The position numbers were made by a program, and so were the translations under genes. A stretch of 64,000 nt of DNA from Kondoa malvinella. Lineage: Eukaryota; Basidiomycota; Agaricostilbomycetes; Agaricostilbales; Kondoaceae. The DNA is taken from assembly GCA_039545315.1 (NCBI GenBank), contig BCIM01000018.1, positions 28,119 through 92,118 on the forward strand, written 5' to 3'. A model generated the notes under the pieces. It did not search any database. It worked only from the letters and a program-made list of their open reading frames with translations, and was not told the origin of the DNA. This document shows, piece by piece, positions 25,616 to 36,148 of this stretch (the stretch's first letter is position 1; each line of letters begins with the position of its first letter).

Positions 25616-27470
25616 CTACCCTCTTGACGTCGGTCGAGACCTAAGACCGTCAAAGAGTATGTCTGCGTTGCTTGAGCGACCTTTGCGTTCATTTTGATAA
25701 TAGTTGGAAATCAAGAACGCTGTTCATTGGAAAGGATGCAACGAGTCAGCGGAGCCGAAAACACATCATGGCAACGAACCTATATCCAGCGACTGTTCCA
25801 TGTTCAATCTTGGATCACAGAAGGTCTGGTAGCGCAAGCTCAAGTCCTTGTCCGGCAATTGCATTGACCCGCCCAGGCATTCAGTGACGCTGAAACCATC
25901 TTCGTTCGTCTCGCCTGTCATTTCTAAGTGGATGCCGCCCATCCTTGAACCGAGTTTGCGGTGAATTTCGATCGACCGAGAGATCTCCACTACGATATCG
26001 GCTGTACACGAAGACGTTGACTAAGCCCAGAATAGAGCAGATGACCATCTCACGTACGAATGTGTCTTGTTTTCAGACCTCCTTCGCTTGTCTTGGTGTT
26101 GCCGTGCATTGGATCACATACCCAGACAACAGGATGTCCTGTAGCTTTGACAGCTTCGATATGCTTCGGTAGACATTCCTCGACCTGTCCAACAATCATC
26201 GATGCTATTCCAAGAATGGAAAGGCACTGAAGAGCCGAACCTTTTCTGCGCCGTACCGACAGATCAGACTTAACCTGCCGGGCTCTTTATCAGGATCCAA
26301 GATGTCCAATAGCCGAAGTAGCTCTTCTGTGTCTAGTGTCGGTCCGCATTTCAAGCCAATCGGATTCCGAATACCTCGAAAATACCTAACAAAGCATTAA
26401 GTAAACGACTTTGTAACGAGACAAGGCGACTCACTCGATGTGAGCACCATCAATCTGTCTCGTGCGATCTCCGATCCACAGATAATGTGCCGAAGAATTG
26501 AACCACTCTTCCTTCTTGCCATCCACAGGTCTAGTCAAAGCCTCTTCATACTCCAGCAACAACCCTTCATGCGACGTAAAGAGATCTACGCTGCTCAACG
26601 TAGTAGCAGAAGAAGATTGATCGGCTCCTATAACGCGCATGAAATCGAGCGAATCTTCTAATCGCTCGACGATGGATTCGAAAGCTTGGTGTAGTTCGGA
26701 AGAGCGGACGTGGGAGAAAGACCAGGTTCGTGGGTGGTGTAAGTCGGCGAAACCGGAGGTCAGGAGGGAGCGCATGTAGTTGAGCGTTATGCCAGAGTGA
26801 AAGTAGGCTCTGTGGAAATGTCAGGGAAATAGAGTGATGGAGTGATAAATCGCACGAAAGCAAGCGTTGTGGATCTGGCGTTCTGTCCTTCAGGTCTATG
26901 CCGTTCACATTGTCGCCTCTGCTTCATCAATTAGCTACGTTCGAAGAGCGAGGGCGAAAGCTGACCTATAGCTGAGGACTTCTTCACCATTGACCATCTC
27001 TGTCGGCTTACTCCTCGGCTACATAAGCCTGTGATCAGTACATAGACGAGATTATGAACGCAGGACTTACTTTTGCATACTGACCAGCGCCTCGAATAAT
27101 TCGCACGACAGGCATTCGACTGCCCCAGATGCTGTGGGTGTTGAGCACGTTTAAGTCAAAACATGACAAAGCGTTTCAAGACCCACATGATCAAAGACAT
27201 GAGCAACAGCAGCCTGACTTTACTCTCTATCGGCTCCTTCTGACAGTACTGAAATAATTCTGCACAATCTCCTCCTTGCAATAAGAAAGCTCTGCCTTTT
27301 GCGACTTGAGCCAATTGAGTACGAAGCCGTTCGACCTCATCAGAGACGACTAGAGGAGGTAAAGAGCGGAGTTGTGAAGTCACAGAAGGCAGAGAGCTCG
27401 CTGTAGATTCGGGATAGACGACATCTTGAGCGATCTTCTTCTTTCGCCATGAAGAAGGTGACCAGCTCAT
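25616..27470 (-). CDS. Class II (plant/Neurospora-type) DAHP synthase
   Basis: First enzyme of the shikimate pathway, joining phosphoenolpyruvate and erythrose-4-phosphate for aromatic amino acids. The start [20 protein letters not shown] and then [14 protein letters not shown] carry the type II signature with the metal-binding Cys. Later exons give [32 protein letters not shown] and [27 protein letters not shown] sequence follows, then the C-terminal [25 protein letters not shown] with the metal ligands His, Glu and Asp. A last GTTCGT…ACAG intron joins LDI to [16 protein letters not shown] at 25616. Many fungi carry only the AroG-like type I enzyme, so the type matters for feedback control. 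It lies tail-to-tail with RNR2, with 167 bp between stops. Confidence 0.9.
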
Positions 27471-27894
27471 AGTGCTTGCAAGGTGTCTAGAGCTCTGTGT
27501 GAATGGTTCTTCGAGTCAAATCTTTTGCAAAGTTTGTTTTCTTCTATGCACCGCCATGTGATTGCCTTCAGCAGGCCTTGCAAGAGCTGTGCAGCAGCAG
27601 CCAATCAATGTACAGCAATGGCACATGCGAATTATGCCCTTGAAGTCGCAAACATCTCAGAAATGCTATTTCCAGTTGAAAGCGACAATGTCGCTCGATA
27701 CTGGCAATACTGGGCTGTCTAGCTACTCGTCAAGAAGCACATCTCGATGCTCAAAGCCAAACCACGCCGTGACGCGCAGCGCGTTCGTTCTGAATTTCCG
27801 ACATTGGCTAATGCCTGCACGGTCCTGTTTGGCTGCTCTGTAGTTTTCTCTCGCCGTTTCCTGTCTCTCTCCATCTCTTTTCTCCCACTTTGAA

Positions 27895-30800
27895 ATGTTC
27901 TATCAGCACGAGTTGTTGAGCAAACAAAAGTCAGGCTTAGGTCTCGTCTGGCTGCTGTCTACGATTGGCGCGAAAGCTAGCTTTGGCAAACGCGTCTCAA
28001 AGAAAGACTTGTTGAAAGGCGATGTCTCCAAAGGTAAGGCGAACTCTGCCTTGAGCTTGACATATCAAGCTGATTCCTGGGAGCAGTCTGCCAAACTGTC
28101 ATTGATCCACCTGAACCTTTGGCTCTTCGCGTCAGTCTGGCTTCCCCCCCTTCGATGCTCATGACTTATGCTTGTGTAGTTGAGCGCTTCTCTCCTTCTG
28201 GGCACGGCTAGACTCTTTGGTCAACAAGTGACGCTCTTTCATGGAGATGTCGAGCGGGTTTCTCAAGCTTTGCGAAAGGTGCGTCGCGATCTTCTCGGTT
28301 CGGACTACATATTCACCAATCTGACGTGGTGTACAGGCCATTATCGACATGTCCAAGGCGTAAGAACCTGCTCCTGTCGGAAGTGCAACGCTGACTATAT
28401 ATCTTCAGTAATGCAACGAATCTGGACAGTAAGCTTAGCCTTCTAGTACGCTTGCACGATCATTGACCGTGCGCAGTGGCTATGAGCACCGCTCGAAAGG
28501 ACGCAATCACTATGGCAGCACCAGATGTCGAGCTCGGCTTAGACATTGGCATGGACTTTGTAAGTGTCATTGACTTTGGCTATCACCCTTGCCAACTATG
28601 ATGTAGAACATGGACGACTACGCGTTCCTTCTCTTTGATGAGCAAATGGCTCGTCCAGAAGGTACCATTCAAGAGGAAGAAGAAGTCGGTTTCACAACCC
28701 AAGACCTCTTTGTCCCCGATGACGAACAAGATGCTTACATCCCACCTGGCTCAAGCAAGAAGAAGAAAGGCAAACAACGTGCTGTTGAGCAACCTCCTCT
28801 ATCTCAGTCTAAGCGACCTGATAACACGCTCGATGACAATGAGTTGAATTTGCTTCAAGAGAACTTCGATTTCCCTTTTGTCGACCCGGCTGATCTGTCT
28901 GCTCAACAAGATTATGCCATGTTCATGGATGGAGCTGGTGATCAGGTACCTTTCTCATTCTGATATCTGTCATAGCTGATATTTTGTCCAGCCTTTCTTT
29001 GCCGAACTCGGAGCAGCACTAGACTTTCTCGCGCCTGATTTGGATCGCAGCACTACCAGACACAGCAAGACTGCGGGTAGCAACAATGCTGGAGGATTCG
29101 ACCTGAATTTGGATTTGGATTTGTATTTCCCGTGAGTTCTGTTCTTCTTGTGTGTTTGAGCATGAAACCCTGATAGTGGACTATAGAATGGATTTGAATC
29201 AACCTCCTGCTGGACGTCGTTCTCAATCTGTTGATTTGTTCGGGCGAGGTCAAAATCAAGGACTCGAAGCTGATGTAGTCAATCCGATGGATCTTGATCT
29301 GGTAAGCACAGAAACCAGTACTGTCAGCCACGTGCTGATGGAAGGTGTTCGTCCTTATAGCCTGACCCCAACTTGAACTTCTTTGATCAAATGGACATTG
29401 ACCCCGCTCGACCAGCTACACCTCAACAACAGGAAGAAGCCGAAGCCGAACGCACACCTTCCAAAACAACCAAGAAACCGAAGAAGAAAGCCAAAGCGAA
29501 AGCTGCTATCCTCGACAAGAATGTTTCGCTCAAAGATCAAGATTTCGCTAGTGCTCGAGCTGCTTATTCCGAAATGTTGAAAGGACAAAACGAGGAGATT
29601 GAAGCAAAGACTTTGGAAAAGACTGAAGCTGAACGAGCGAGAGCGATGATTTTTGATGTGCCTGCTATGTTTCGTATGTTCTGACATGGTCTTGCGAGCA
29701 TTCCTTACATGCGCTTGTTTGTATACAGAGACCGACAATGATCTGACTGATCGTGAGCCGCTTCCGTTTTTCGATGTATCACTGCTAATCTGACAACAGT
29801 CTGGAACACTATGGGTCCAAAGTTTCGCAAACGAGCTGACGAAACTCCTTCTGAAGGTACGCGCTGCAAAAGATATCGTTAGATAGCGCTGATGGTCTTT
29901 GTCAGCTAAACGCAAACGAGCCCGAAAGAACAAAGACGTCACTCCTGCACCTGAACAGGAAGCCGAGACTGGCCGTGGTCAAGCTCAAGATTTCGGTGTC
30001 GATGGCTACATGCCTGACTTTGATCCTTATGCCCAAGACTACAATCGTATGCTCGCTCGTGGTCCGCTACGGCGGTAGCTAACGAAACAGCGTTGCGTAC
30101 AGAAGGTCCAAATCAGAGTCAAGAAGTTGAATTGGGCCGTGCTGCTTCCCGTGCTGGAAGTATCGGTCCGTACAAGGGCGATGAGACTATGCCTTGGAAT
30201 GTCATGGATCCGGGTATGTCCAGCCCGTCTTTATTTGTGCTTGCGCTGAGAGCGATGCAGCCCCTCCCAGTGCTAGTCGAGGTGACACTAGTCATGCTAG
30301 TGGTCGCAATTCGTTCCGCGGAGAGACACCAGTCAGCGCACGGTACGTCATCTGACTGCACACTCGTGATGAAGCTGAATTGCTTCTCGTAAGTCAACGT
30401 TCAAACTCGCGACAGGGCTCTGTCTTTGGCTCGCCTGCTCTTCTGGCTAGATCACAAAGTCGCCGAGGGAGTGTCACTGGGCATGAGAGCTTGGACAGGA
30501 ACCTTGACTTCAACATGGATGCTTTCGAGACTGGTCAGCCTTTGGAAGGAGAGGGATTCACTTTTGAAGAGTCGGATCTTTCACAAGCTGCTCAAGATGC
30601 GAAGCTGCAGAAAGAGAGGTATGCTCGTGTATGATGCTCTGTGTGCCAGCCTGACAATGTCCCAGCATCAACTTCCTCACCTTTGCCAAGAAGCAGACGC
30701 GCAGGGTCGATGGCCAACTCCTGTTCTCGGATTTGTGTCCCATCACTGTGACAGCGCAGAAGGTTGCTGGCGAGTCATCTCTACTTGCTGAGAGCTGTGC

Positions 30801-30920
30801 TGATGCAGATCCATAGCGCAAGCCTTCTATCATGTCTTGGTGCTGGCATCGAAGTCACTTATCGGCATTGAGCACTCTGATGAAGCCGGTGAAGTTCGTT
30901 CCATCCCTATACGCATCTGA
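27895..30920 (+). CDS. Rec8-like meiotic cohesin kleisin (Rad21/Rec8 family)
   Basis: Alpha-kleisin closing the SMC ring. The N-terminal winged region starts MFYQHELLSKQKSGLGLVWL. After splicing (GTAAGG…GCAG, then GTCAGT…GTAG) it reads VCQTVIDPPEPLALRL, SASLLLGTARLFGQQVTLFH and AIIDMSKA. WLLSTIGAKASFGKRVSKK resembles Rec8 more than mitotic Rad21, but I judge this from memory. The long middle is acidic, Ser/Pro-rich and disordered, with basic patches such as KPKKKAKAKAA. The C-terminal winged helix comes from two exons: INFLTFAKKQTRRVDGQLLF, then IAQAFYHVLVLASKSLIGIE, ending SIPIRI at 30920. About a dozen short introns are needed and some borders are uncertain, especially the last one (GTCATC…GCAG, about 36 nt). 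Confidence 0.82.
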
Positions 30921-31187
30921 TCCTAGCTGATAGCTCTGCAGATCCATCTTTCAATCGAATAAGAGAGAGAAAGCTTGTCGAGCGATCGGAGGATGCCGAC
31001 CCTAGGCCGAGCGAGCTACCCTAGGGCAAGCAAGACATAGCGCGATCTATAGCAGAGACAATAGCGTGGAGATCATACGCGAGTCATACAGGATACCCAT
31101 TCCAGTCGTGAACCCCTTGATATCGACGACCAGTGCCCAAGATAGCAGCACGCGCAAGACGAAAGCTTCCATCCATCGAGTCCTGCC
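30921..31187. other. Intergenic, nothing recognised
   Basis: About 267 bp between the kleisin stop and the phosphatase start. I see no TATA box, ORF or repeat that can be supported. Confidence 0.5.
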
Positions 31188-33106
31188 ATGCCGGCATGGT
31201 ACAAGCAGCTGGTCTCTGGCTCTCGCAAGGGCTCCAAGTCCAAGCTGAACGATAGCTCAAACGAAAGCGCGAACAACAACCTCAACACCTCCCTTCCCGC
31301 TGCGTCCTCGTATAACTCGCCTACCAAGCCTAATCCAGCAGCCAAGAGTTCAGCAGACGGTCAAGTGAATACCTCAGGGCCTGTACCAATCGCTGGAACA
31401 AAGTCCGGCGCCGATGCTATAGAGCCTTCTTCTATAGAAACCGCAGAAGAGGCGGATGCGGCACTCCTGGAGCACACTGCAACATACGGCAGCTCACCCA
31501 GTCATGCAGCGCGGCATGCTAAAGATCGCGACGACACTGAAAGGACAAAGAACGAAGCAGCTAATGGACCAAATGGCGAGGCGGAATCTCCAGAGGACGG
31601 CATTACAGCTTCTACGAGCAAGATGACACTGAATGAAGAACAACCCTCTTCTGTCGGCTCAACCTCTAGTGTACCTCCGACTGTCCAAGCTCGTTCAGCA
31701 AACGGTCAGATGACGTCGCCTATACTCTCGAATCCCTTGTCCAGCTCGACAGCACTGCAACAGAACGGTAGCTCTGGAGGCAAGAATGACCCAAAGACAT
31801 TCGATATTGACGACATGATCAATCGGTTATTGGACGTCGGCTATTCTGGCAAGATTTCGAAATCCGTGGCGCTCAAGAATGCAGAGATCACTGCAATATG
31901 CCAAGCAGCTCGCGAAGTCTTTCTATCACAGCCGCCTCTCATCGAACTGAGTCCGCCAGTCAAAATCGTCGGAGATGTGCACGGGCAATATAGTGATTTG
32001 ATTAGGATGTTCGAGATGTGTGGGTTTCCACCTAGCGCCAACTACCTCTTTCTGGGCGACTATGTGGATCGAGGCAAACAGAGTCTCGAAACGATATTAC
32101 TCCTTCTATGCTACAAAATCAAATACCCGGAGAATTTCTTTCTCCTTCGAGGCAACCACGAATGTGCAAATGTAACACGAGGTCAGTATCATTTATTCGC
32201 ATCGAGTGATTGCTCACTCTTATTATAGTATACGGCTTTTACGACGAATGCAAACGAAGATGTAATTTGAAGATATGGAAGACGTTCATAGACGCCTTCA
32301 ACTGCCTACCCATTGCAGCAGTCGTAGCGTCAAAGATCTTTTGCGTGCACGGCGGTCTTTCACCATCGCTGACGTCTATGGATGACATTCGACGTATAAG
32401 TCGACCGACAGATGTGCCAGACTTTGGGCTTCTAAACGACTTGCTTTGGTCGGATCCGTCAGATACGGCGGTAGACTGGGAGGACAATGAGCGGGGAGTG
32501 AGCTATTGTTTCGGAAAGGCGGTCATTCAGGACTTTTTGGCGCGCTATGACTTTGATCTTATTTGCCGGGCACATATGGTGGTCGAAGATGGGTATGAGT
32601 TCTGGAACGAGAGAACGTTGGTGACGGTTTTCAGTGCACCGAATTATTGCGGAGGTGAGTCTTGTTTTGTTTTATCTTCTAGACTTTTCGGCTGACTTGT
32701 TGCTGCAGACTTTGTAAGACCAGACCATAAACGTCACTAGAGCGTGTATGCTCATGTGTGTGCTTCTGCCTGCTCCAGGATAACTTTGGCGCGGTGAGTA
32801 TCGAATTGACCATTCATTCACATGGCTTAGGCTGATGTTGTGCTAGGTCATGTCTGTCTCGGAAGATCTGCTGTGCGCTTTCGAGCTGTTAAAGCCACTG
32901 GATGGTCCAGCGTTGAAGAAGGAGCTTCGTACGTCTTCTGTGCTACCCACGCGGTCACTTTTTTTGCATTTGCTTATTTGACCCGAAACCTTATTAGAAA
33001 AGAGCAAGAGACGTAACAGGTAGGCCCTAATCCGGACGCCGAGCTTTCTAGATTGTCTGCTAATGCTTGTCATAGTTTGGCTCCAGCGCCGGCTTCTGTA
33101 TCATGA
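31188..33106 (+). CDS. Ser/Thr protein phosphatase, PPZ/PP1 type
   Basis: A Ser/Asn-rich N-terminal region of about 205 residues precedes a PP1-like catalytic domain, the architecture of fungal Ppz phosphatases that act in ion homeostasis. Metal and catalytic motifs are all present: [59 protein letters not shown] and SAPNYCG. The C-terminal exons are tiny: a 5-nt exon (32709–32713) and a 15-nt exon (32779–32793) together restore DFDNFGAVMSV. Then come [13 protein letters not shown] and a basic tail, [17 protein letters not shown], with TGA at 33106. Unlike yeast Ppz1 there is no MGN start (it begins MPAWYKQL), so N-myristoylation is not expected from this ATG. I found no upstream exon providing one. 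Confidence 0.9.
32709..32713 (+). other. 5-nt microexon (ACTTT) of the PPZ-type gene
   Basis: It is flanked by …GCTGCAG before and GTAAGA after. With the preceding G it encodes Asp-Phe of the invariant DFDNFGA stretch, so phase and protein conservation both demand it. The next exon, 32779–32793, is only 15 nt (DNFGA). Confidence 0.85.
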
Positions 33107-33640
33107 GATTGCGGGATTTGCAAAGCGGGCAACAGGAGTATTTTGGGCATTTGGCAATGAGCACACGTATACATTAATGGCTGGCGAAAGCTGCGATCTG
33201 TCTGTTTTCGAAGTCTCCCACGTCCCACAGAATCAGCCAGTTATCACTCTCTCTGCAACATTCAACCTAAATCCGCCTCAAAATGCCTCGAGTGATCGAC
33301 CGCCCGTTATTGTGACTGTGTAATTAAACGCCATCTCATTGTCTGCGCGTCTTGAATCTATGCCTGCCCGATTTCCTCCCGTCCATCTCAAAAGTATATA
33401 GGATCACCAATCCCGCTGCTGCATGCTATGTGGACTAGCAGATGCTTTCTCTGCTCATCTTTGTGTCAGCAACGCCTAAAGCCGACTTTGAATTTCGCGC
33501 TTCGCATTGAGTTGGGCGAGATTGGCTTCACGAGATGTCGACTCTTTGGTCCATGCGTCTGTGGCTCACAATGCTATTATTCGCTTCCGTTTCGGGGCCG
33601 CTTCTCTTGCCCTCTTGTTTCTTTCCCTTCTTCGAGTCAT
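33107..33640. other. Intergenic, nothing recognised
   Basis: About 530 bp between the phosphatase stop and the zinc-finger gene start. A plus-strand open frame of about 86 codons begins inside the phosphatase 3' end and extends to 33323, but it has no start context, homology or splice signal that I can support. Confidence 0.5.
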
Positions 33641-34861
33641 ATGTTTGGCAGGAAAAGAGAGGGCCAAAACACGTTCAGCATTCCCACTGCGAATCGTGGG
33701 CCACCAACGATTCAAAGCAAGAACTCACGTCAGCTCAGCAGTGGCGGCTTTAGCAGCATATCTTCCGCTCGACCTGCGCCTGGTGGTGAGTCAAGCCACA
33801 AAGCAGACTGCTTGCGTTGGACAAGCTGAGCTGAGACAAATTAGTGACTCCTACTGGTATCACGGCACCAGACTTCTATTCAATAGGCGAGAACGCCTCC
33901 ACCCAGTTGCCAACCTCTGGCGCAGGACGCAGAAGAACGACTTCAATGTCTGTCGATATGACTAGATCTCGCTATCCGCCTTCCAGTACGTTACTTGGTC
34001 CGCCTATATCCACGCCTGGTACATACGAGAGACGACCATCGCTCTTCTCCAGCGGCTACCAATCACCCCAGTACCAGGGTCTAGATGGCAGCGTCAGTAG
34101 TCCAAGTGCAAGCTCTTCAAGTATTGGCACTCCAAGTCCTATTCTCAGTAGCGGCGTACCTCCGTCCAGTAATGATTCTTTCTACTCTTCGAATCGCATG
34201 GGCATGCAAGGTTTGAGCCAAGCTTTGTCAGAACAGCCTGTTGGAATGCAAGAGGACGTAGCTGGTAGCTTTGAATGCAGAACTTGTAACAAGGTCTTTC
34301 CAAAAGAGTGAGTTGCCCTATATGTCTCGCATGCCTTGAAACTAATTGAAGTGTAGAGCTACATTGCTAATTCATGAAAAATGTCCGTCCTCTGCGATTC
34401 TTTCCTTCTCAGCTCAGTATTCTACAGCACACGACCTGGAACGACCCTTTGTCTGTGAAGTATGCTCTGTGCGCTTTGCAAGACGCTTTGACATGGAGTA
34501 CGTATGGTCCAATTGCGTGAACGAATTTCGCTGAATTTGCCCATCAGGCGTCATATGCGGACGCATACCAAGGAGACGCCGGTAAGTATATTTCGATCGA
34601 TCTTTGATCATCTGACAATCATCGCAGTATTCGTGTCCCAATTGTCAAAGTGAGCTTCCCTTGTCTGCTGAGCTGATCGATCAGCTAAGCAAAAGTCTAG
34701 AATCCTTCTCTCGTTCGGATGGTCTGTCCAGACATTATCGACAAGATCGCAATTGTGCATTGGCAGCTACAGGCGATCGTCCATCCATACCACCCAATCC
34801 AGGCTTCGGTATTGCTCGACCGACAACAGGATCCCCATATCCTTCTTCTAACACCGGATGA
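33641..34861 (+). CDS. C2H2 zinc-finger transcription factor (three fingers)
   Basis: Start MFGRKREGQNTFSIPTANRG, then a Ser/Pro-rich low-complexity region of about 190 residues (SPSASSSSIGTPSPILSSG). A G|gtgagt…ttag intron joins the first two exons. Finger 1 starts FECRTCNKVFPKE and continues across an intron. Finger 2 is FVCEVCSVRFARRFDM, spliced to RRHMRTHTKETPY. Finger 3 comes from two exons, YSCPNCQK and SFSRSDGLSRHYRQDRNC. The last finger ends His-x5-Cys, so it is C2HC rather than C2H2. The linker THTKETPYSC is close to the TGEKP type. The C terminus is a short Pro/Gly-rich tail. The target genes cannot be inferred. Confidence 0.82.
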
Positions 34862-35083
34862 ACCTTTGCTATCCCGACAGCATCGAGAACCGTCAAAAAG
34901 GCTTCAAGCTACGCGACCTTCAGCATTTGAAGAAAGCTACCTACAAAATAGAGAAATCATGCAAGAGGACAGGACAATCAATCACACTATATTTATATGT
35001 AGCAGTCGGACGAAGTATCGCATCAGGGCTCGCTATCTAGATCTGTTGTATTACATCTATGTACGTTTCACAATTTCATCGTG

Positions 35084-35491
35084 TCACTTCCGCTTGCCTC
35101 GCAGTTTGGACATGCCTGCTGTTCCAACCAACATGTTCGTTGACGAAAGCTGTTTGAGTTGTCGTTGACCTTGCGACAGAAGGTTCTTTACTTGGTCCTG
35201 CTTGAACGTATCAGCTAGAAAGACATGACGGCCTTCAACTCGACAAACAGGTTTAGCACTTTTATTCTTCTCGAAATCATGCCGCAGCCATTGAATCGTG
35301 TCCCATCTCGTATCGCTATCTCCAAAAGCTCTTGACGATCGAAGCAAAGATCGATAGAGCGATATCACTTTGGCTCTTGTTAAGAACTGCGACTCTGTTT
35401 CAGCTTGGCTCGTCAATTGGGCACTGGCAGCGCACGTAGGACAGCGAAAACTCTTCAAATTTGTGTCTCCGCTTTGCGTTGTTGGCGACAT
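35084..35491 (-). CDS. LYRM2: LYR-motif protein, LYRM2-like
   Basis: Single-exon 135-residue protein. The LYR motif appears in RAKVISLYRSLLRSSRAF, followed by WLRHDFEKNKSAKP and LLSQGQRQLKQL, the order seen in LYRM2. LYR proteins sit in mitochondria and bind acyl carrier protein to support respiratory complex or Fe–S assembly. The N terminus before the motif has 40 residues with one CPTC pair; family members usually have a shorter basic lead, so the true start may be the next in-frame Met or an upstream splice. The protein ends MSKLRGKRK. It is convergent with the zinc-finger gene. Confidence 0.8.
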   Translation of the reverse strand: MSPTTQSGDTNLKSFRCPTCAASAQLTSQAETESQFLTRAKVISLYRSLLRSSRAFGDSDTRWDTIQWLRHDFEKNKSAKPVCRVEGRHVFLADTFKQDQVKNLLSQGQRQLKQLSSTNMLVGTAGMSKLRGKRK

Positions 35492-36148
35492 GGTTAGCTA
35501 GCACTGCAATAGAGCGGTGCATCGACGACAAGATGCTTTCAAAACGCGGAAGCTGTTTAGGTGGAATCTGGCCAGCCCGCAGCTGGAAATGACAGCGGCC
35601 GCAAGATAAGATAGAAGATAACGAATGCAACTGGATAAATGGCTCAAGAATGACTCTGTCATATGGGCCTAGTCGAAGTCTCGTCACACAAGCAGGCCTT
35701 TCTTCTGCTGCTCATGTCTCATTCATGTTCTCTGCTCTACTACCAATGAAGTCGCTAACAAAGCGCGCTTCCTCGCTGCCAAGACCAAAAGAAGCGATCT
35801 ACGCATGGGCCTGCACGATTCAACAGCACAAACAGCTATTCGTGAATCAATCTACAAGATGGGTGACTAGGATGGGCCATGTTGTGATCAGGGAGAGATG
35901 CCGTGGATGTTCGGCTATTTTGCAGTCACCTCGCTACTTGCGATTCTTAGCGACTGCTTGCGATCTCAACATGGGCTATTGGCCGTGACTCGGAGGCGGT
36001 ACATGACCTGATTTCACATAGACACAGACAAAAAGAGAGTCTCGCAGCTTGCCCAGACGACCGTTTCGCTTGCCGAAAACGAACTTGACAAGTTCCATTG
36101 CTTGCATCGCTCTTTCTTGAACCAGCAGCTCGTGTGAATTTCTCGAAG
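35492..36148. other. Divergent intergenic region with a doubtful small ORF
   Basis: About 657 bp between LYRM2 and the ABC transporter gene. A plus-strand frame at 35650–35988 (112 codons, with RERCRGCSAIL) and a minus-strand frame at 35400–35687 overlap each other. Neither has recognisable domains. I treat the region as promoter DNA. Confidence 0.4.

Noticed and set aside
27895..30920. Mitotic Rad21/Scc1 as the identity of the kleisin
   Set aside because: The N-terminal LVWLLSTIGAKASFGK stretch fits Rec8 better than the WLAAHWDKKL of Rad21. I kept the call as Rec8-like but cannot exclude a divergent Rad21.
35650..35988. Possible small RNase P-like (Rpr2) protein because of a CxxC in RERCRGCS
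   Set aside because: The second Cys pair and the conserved helical part of the family are absent.
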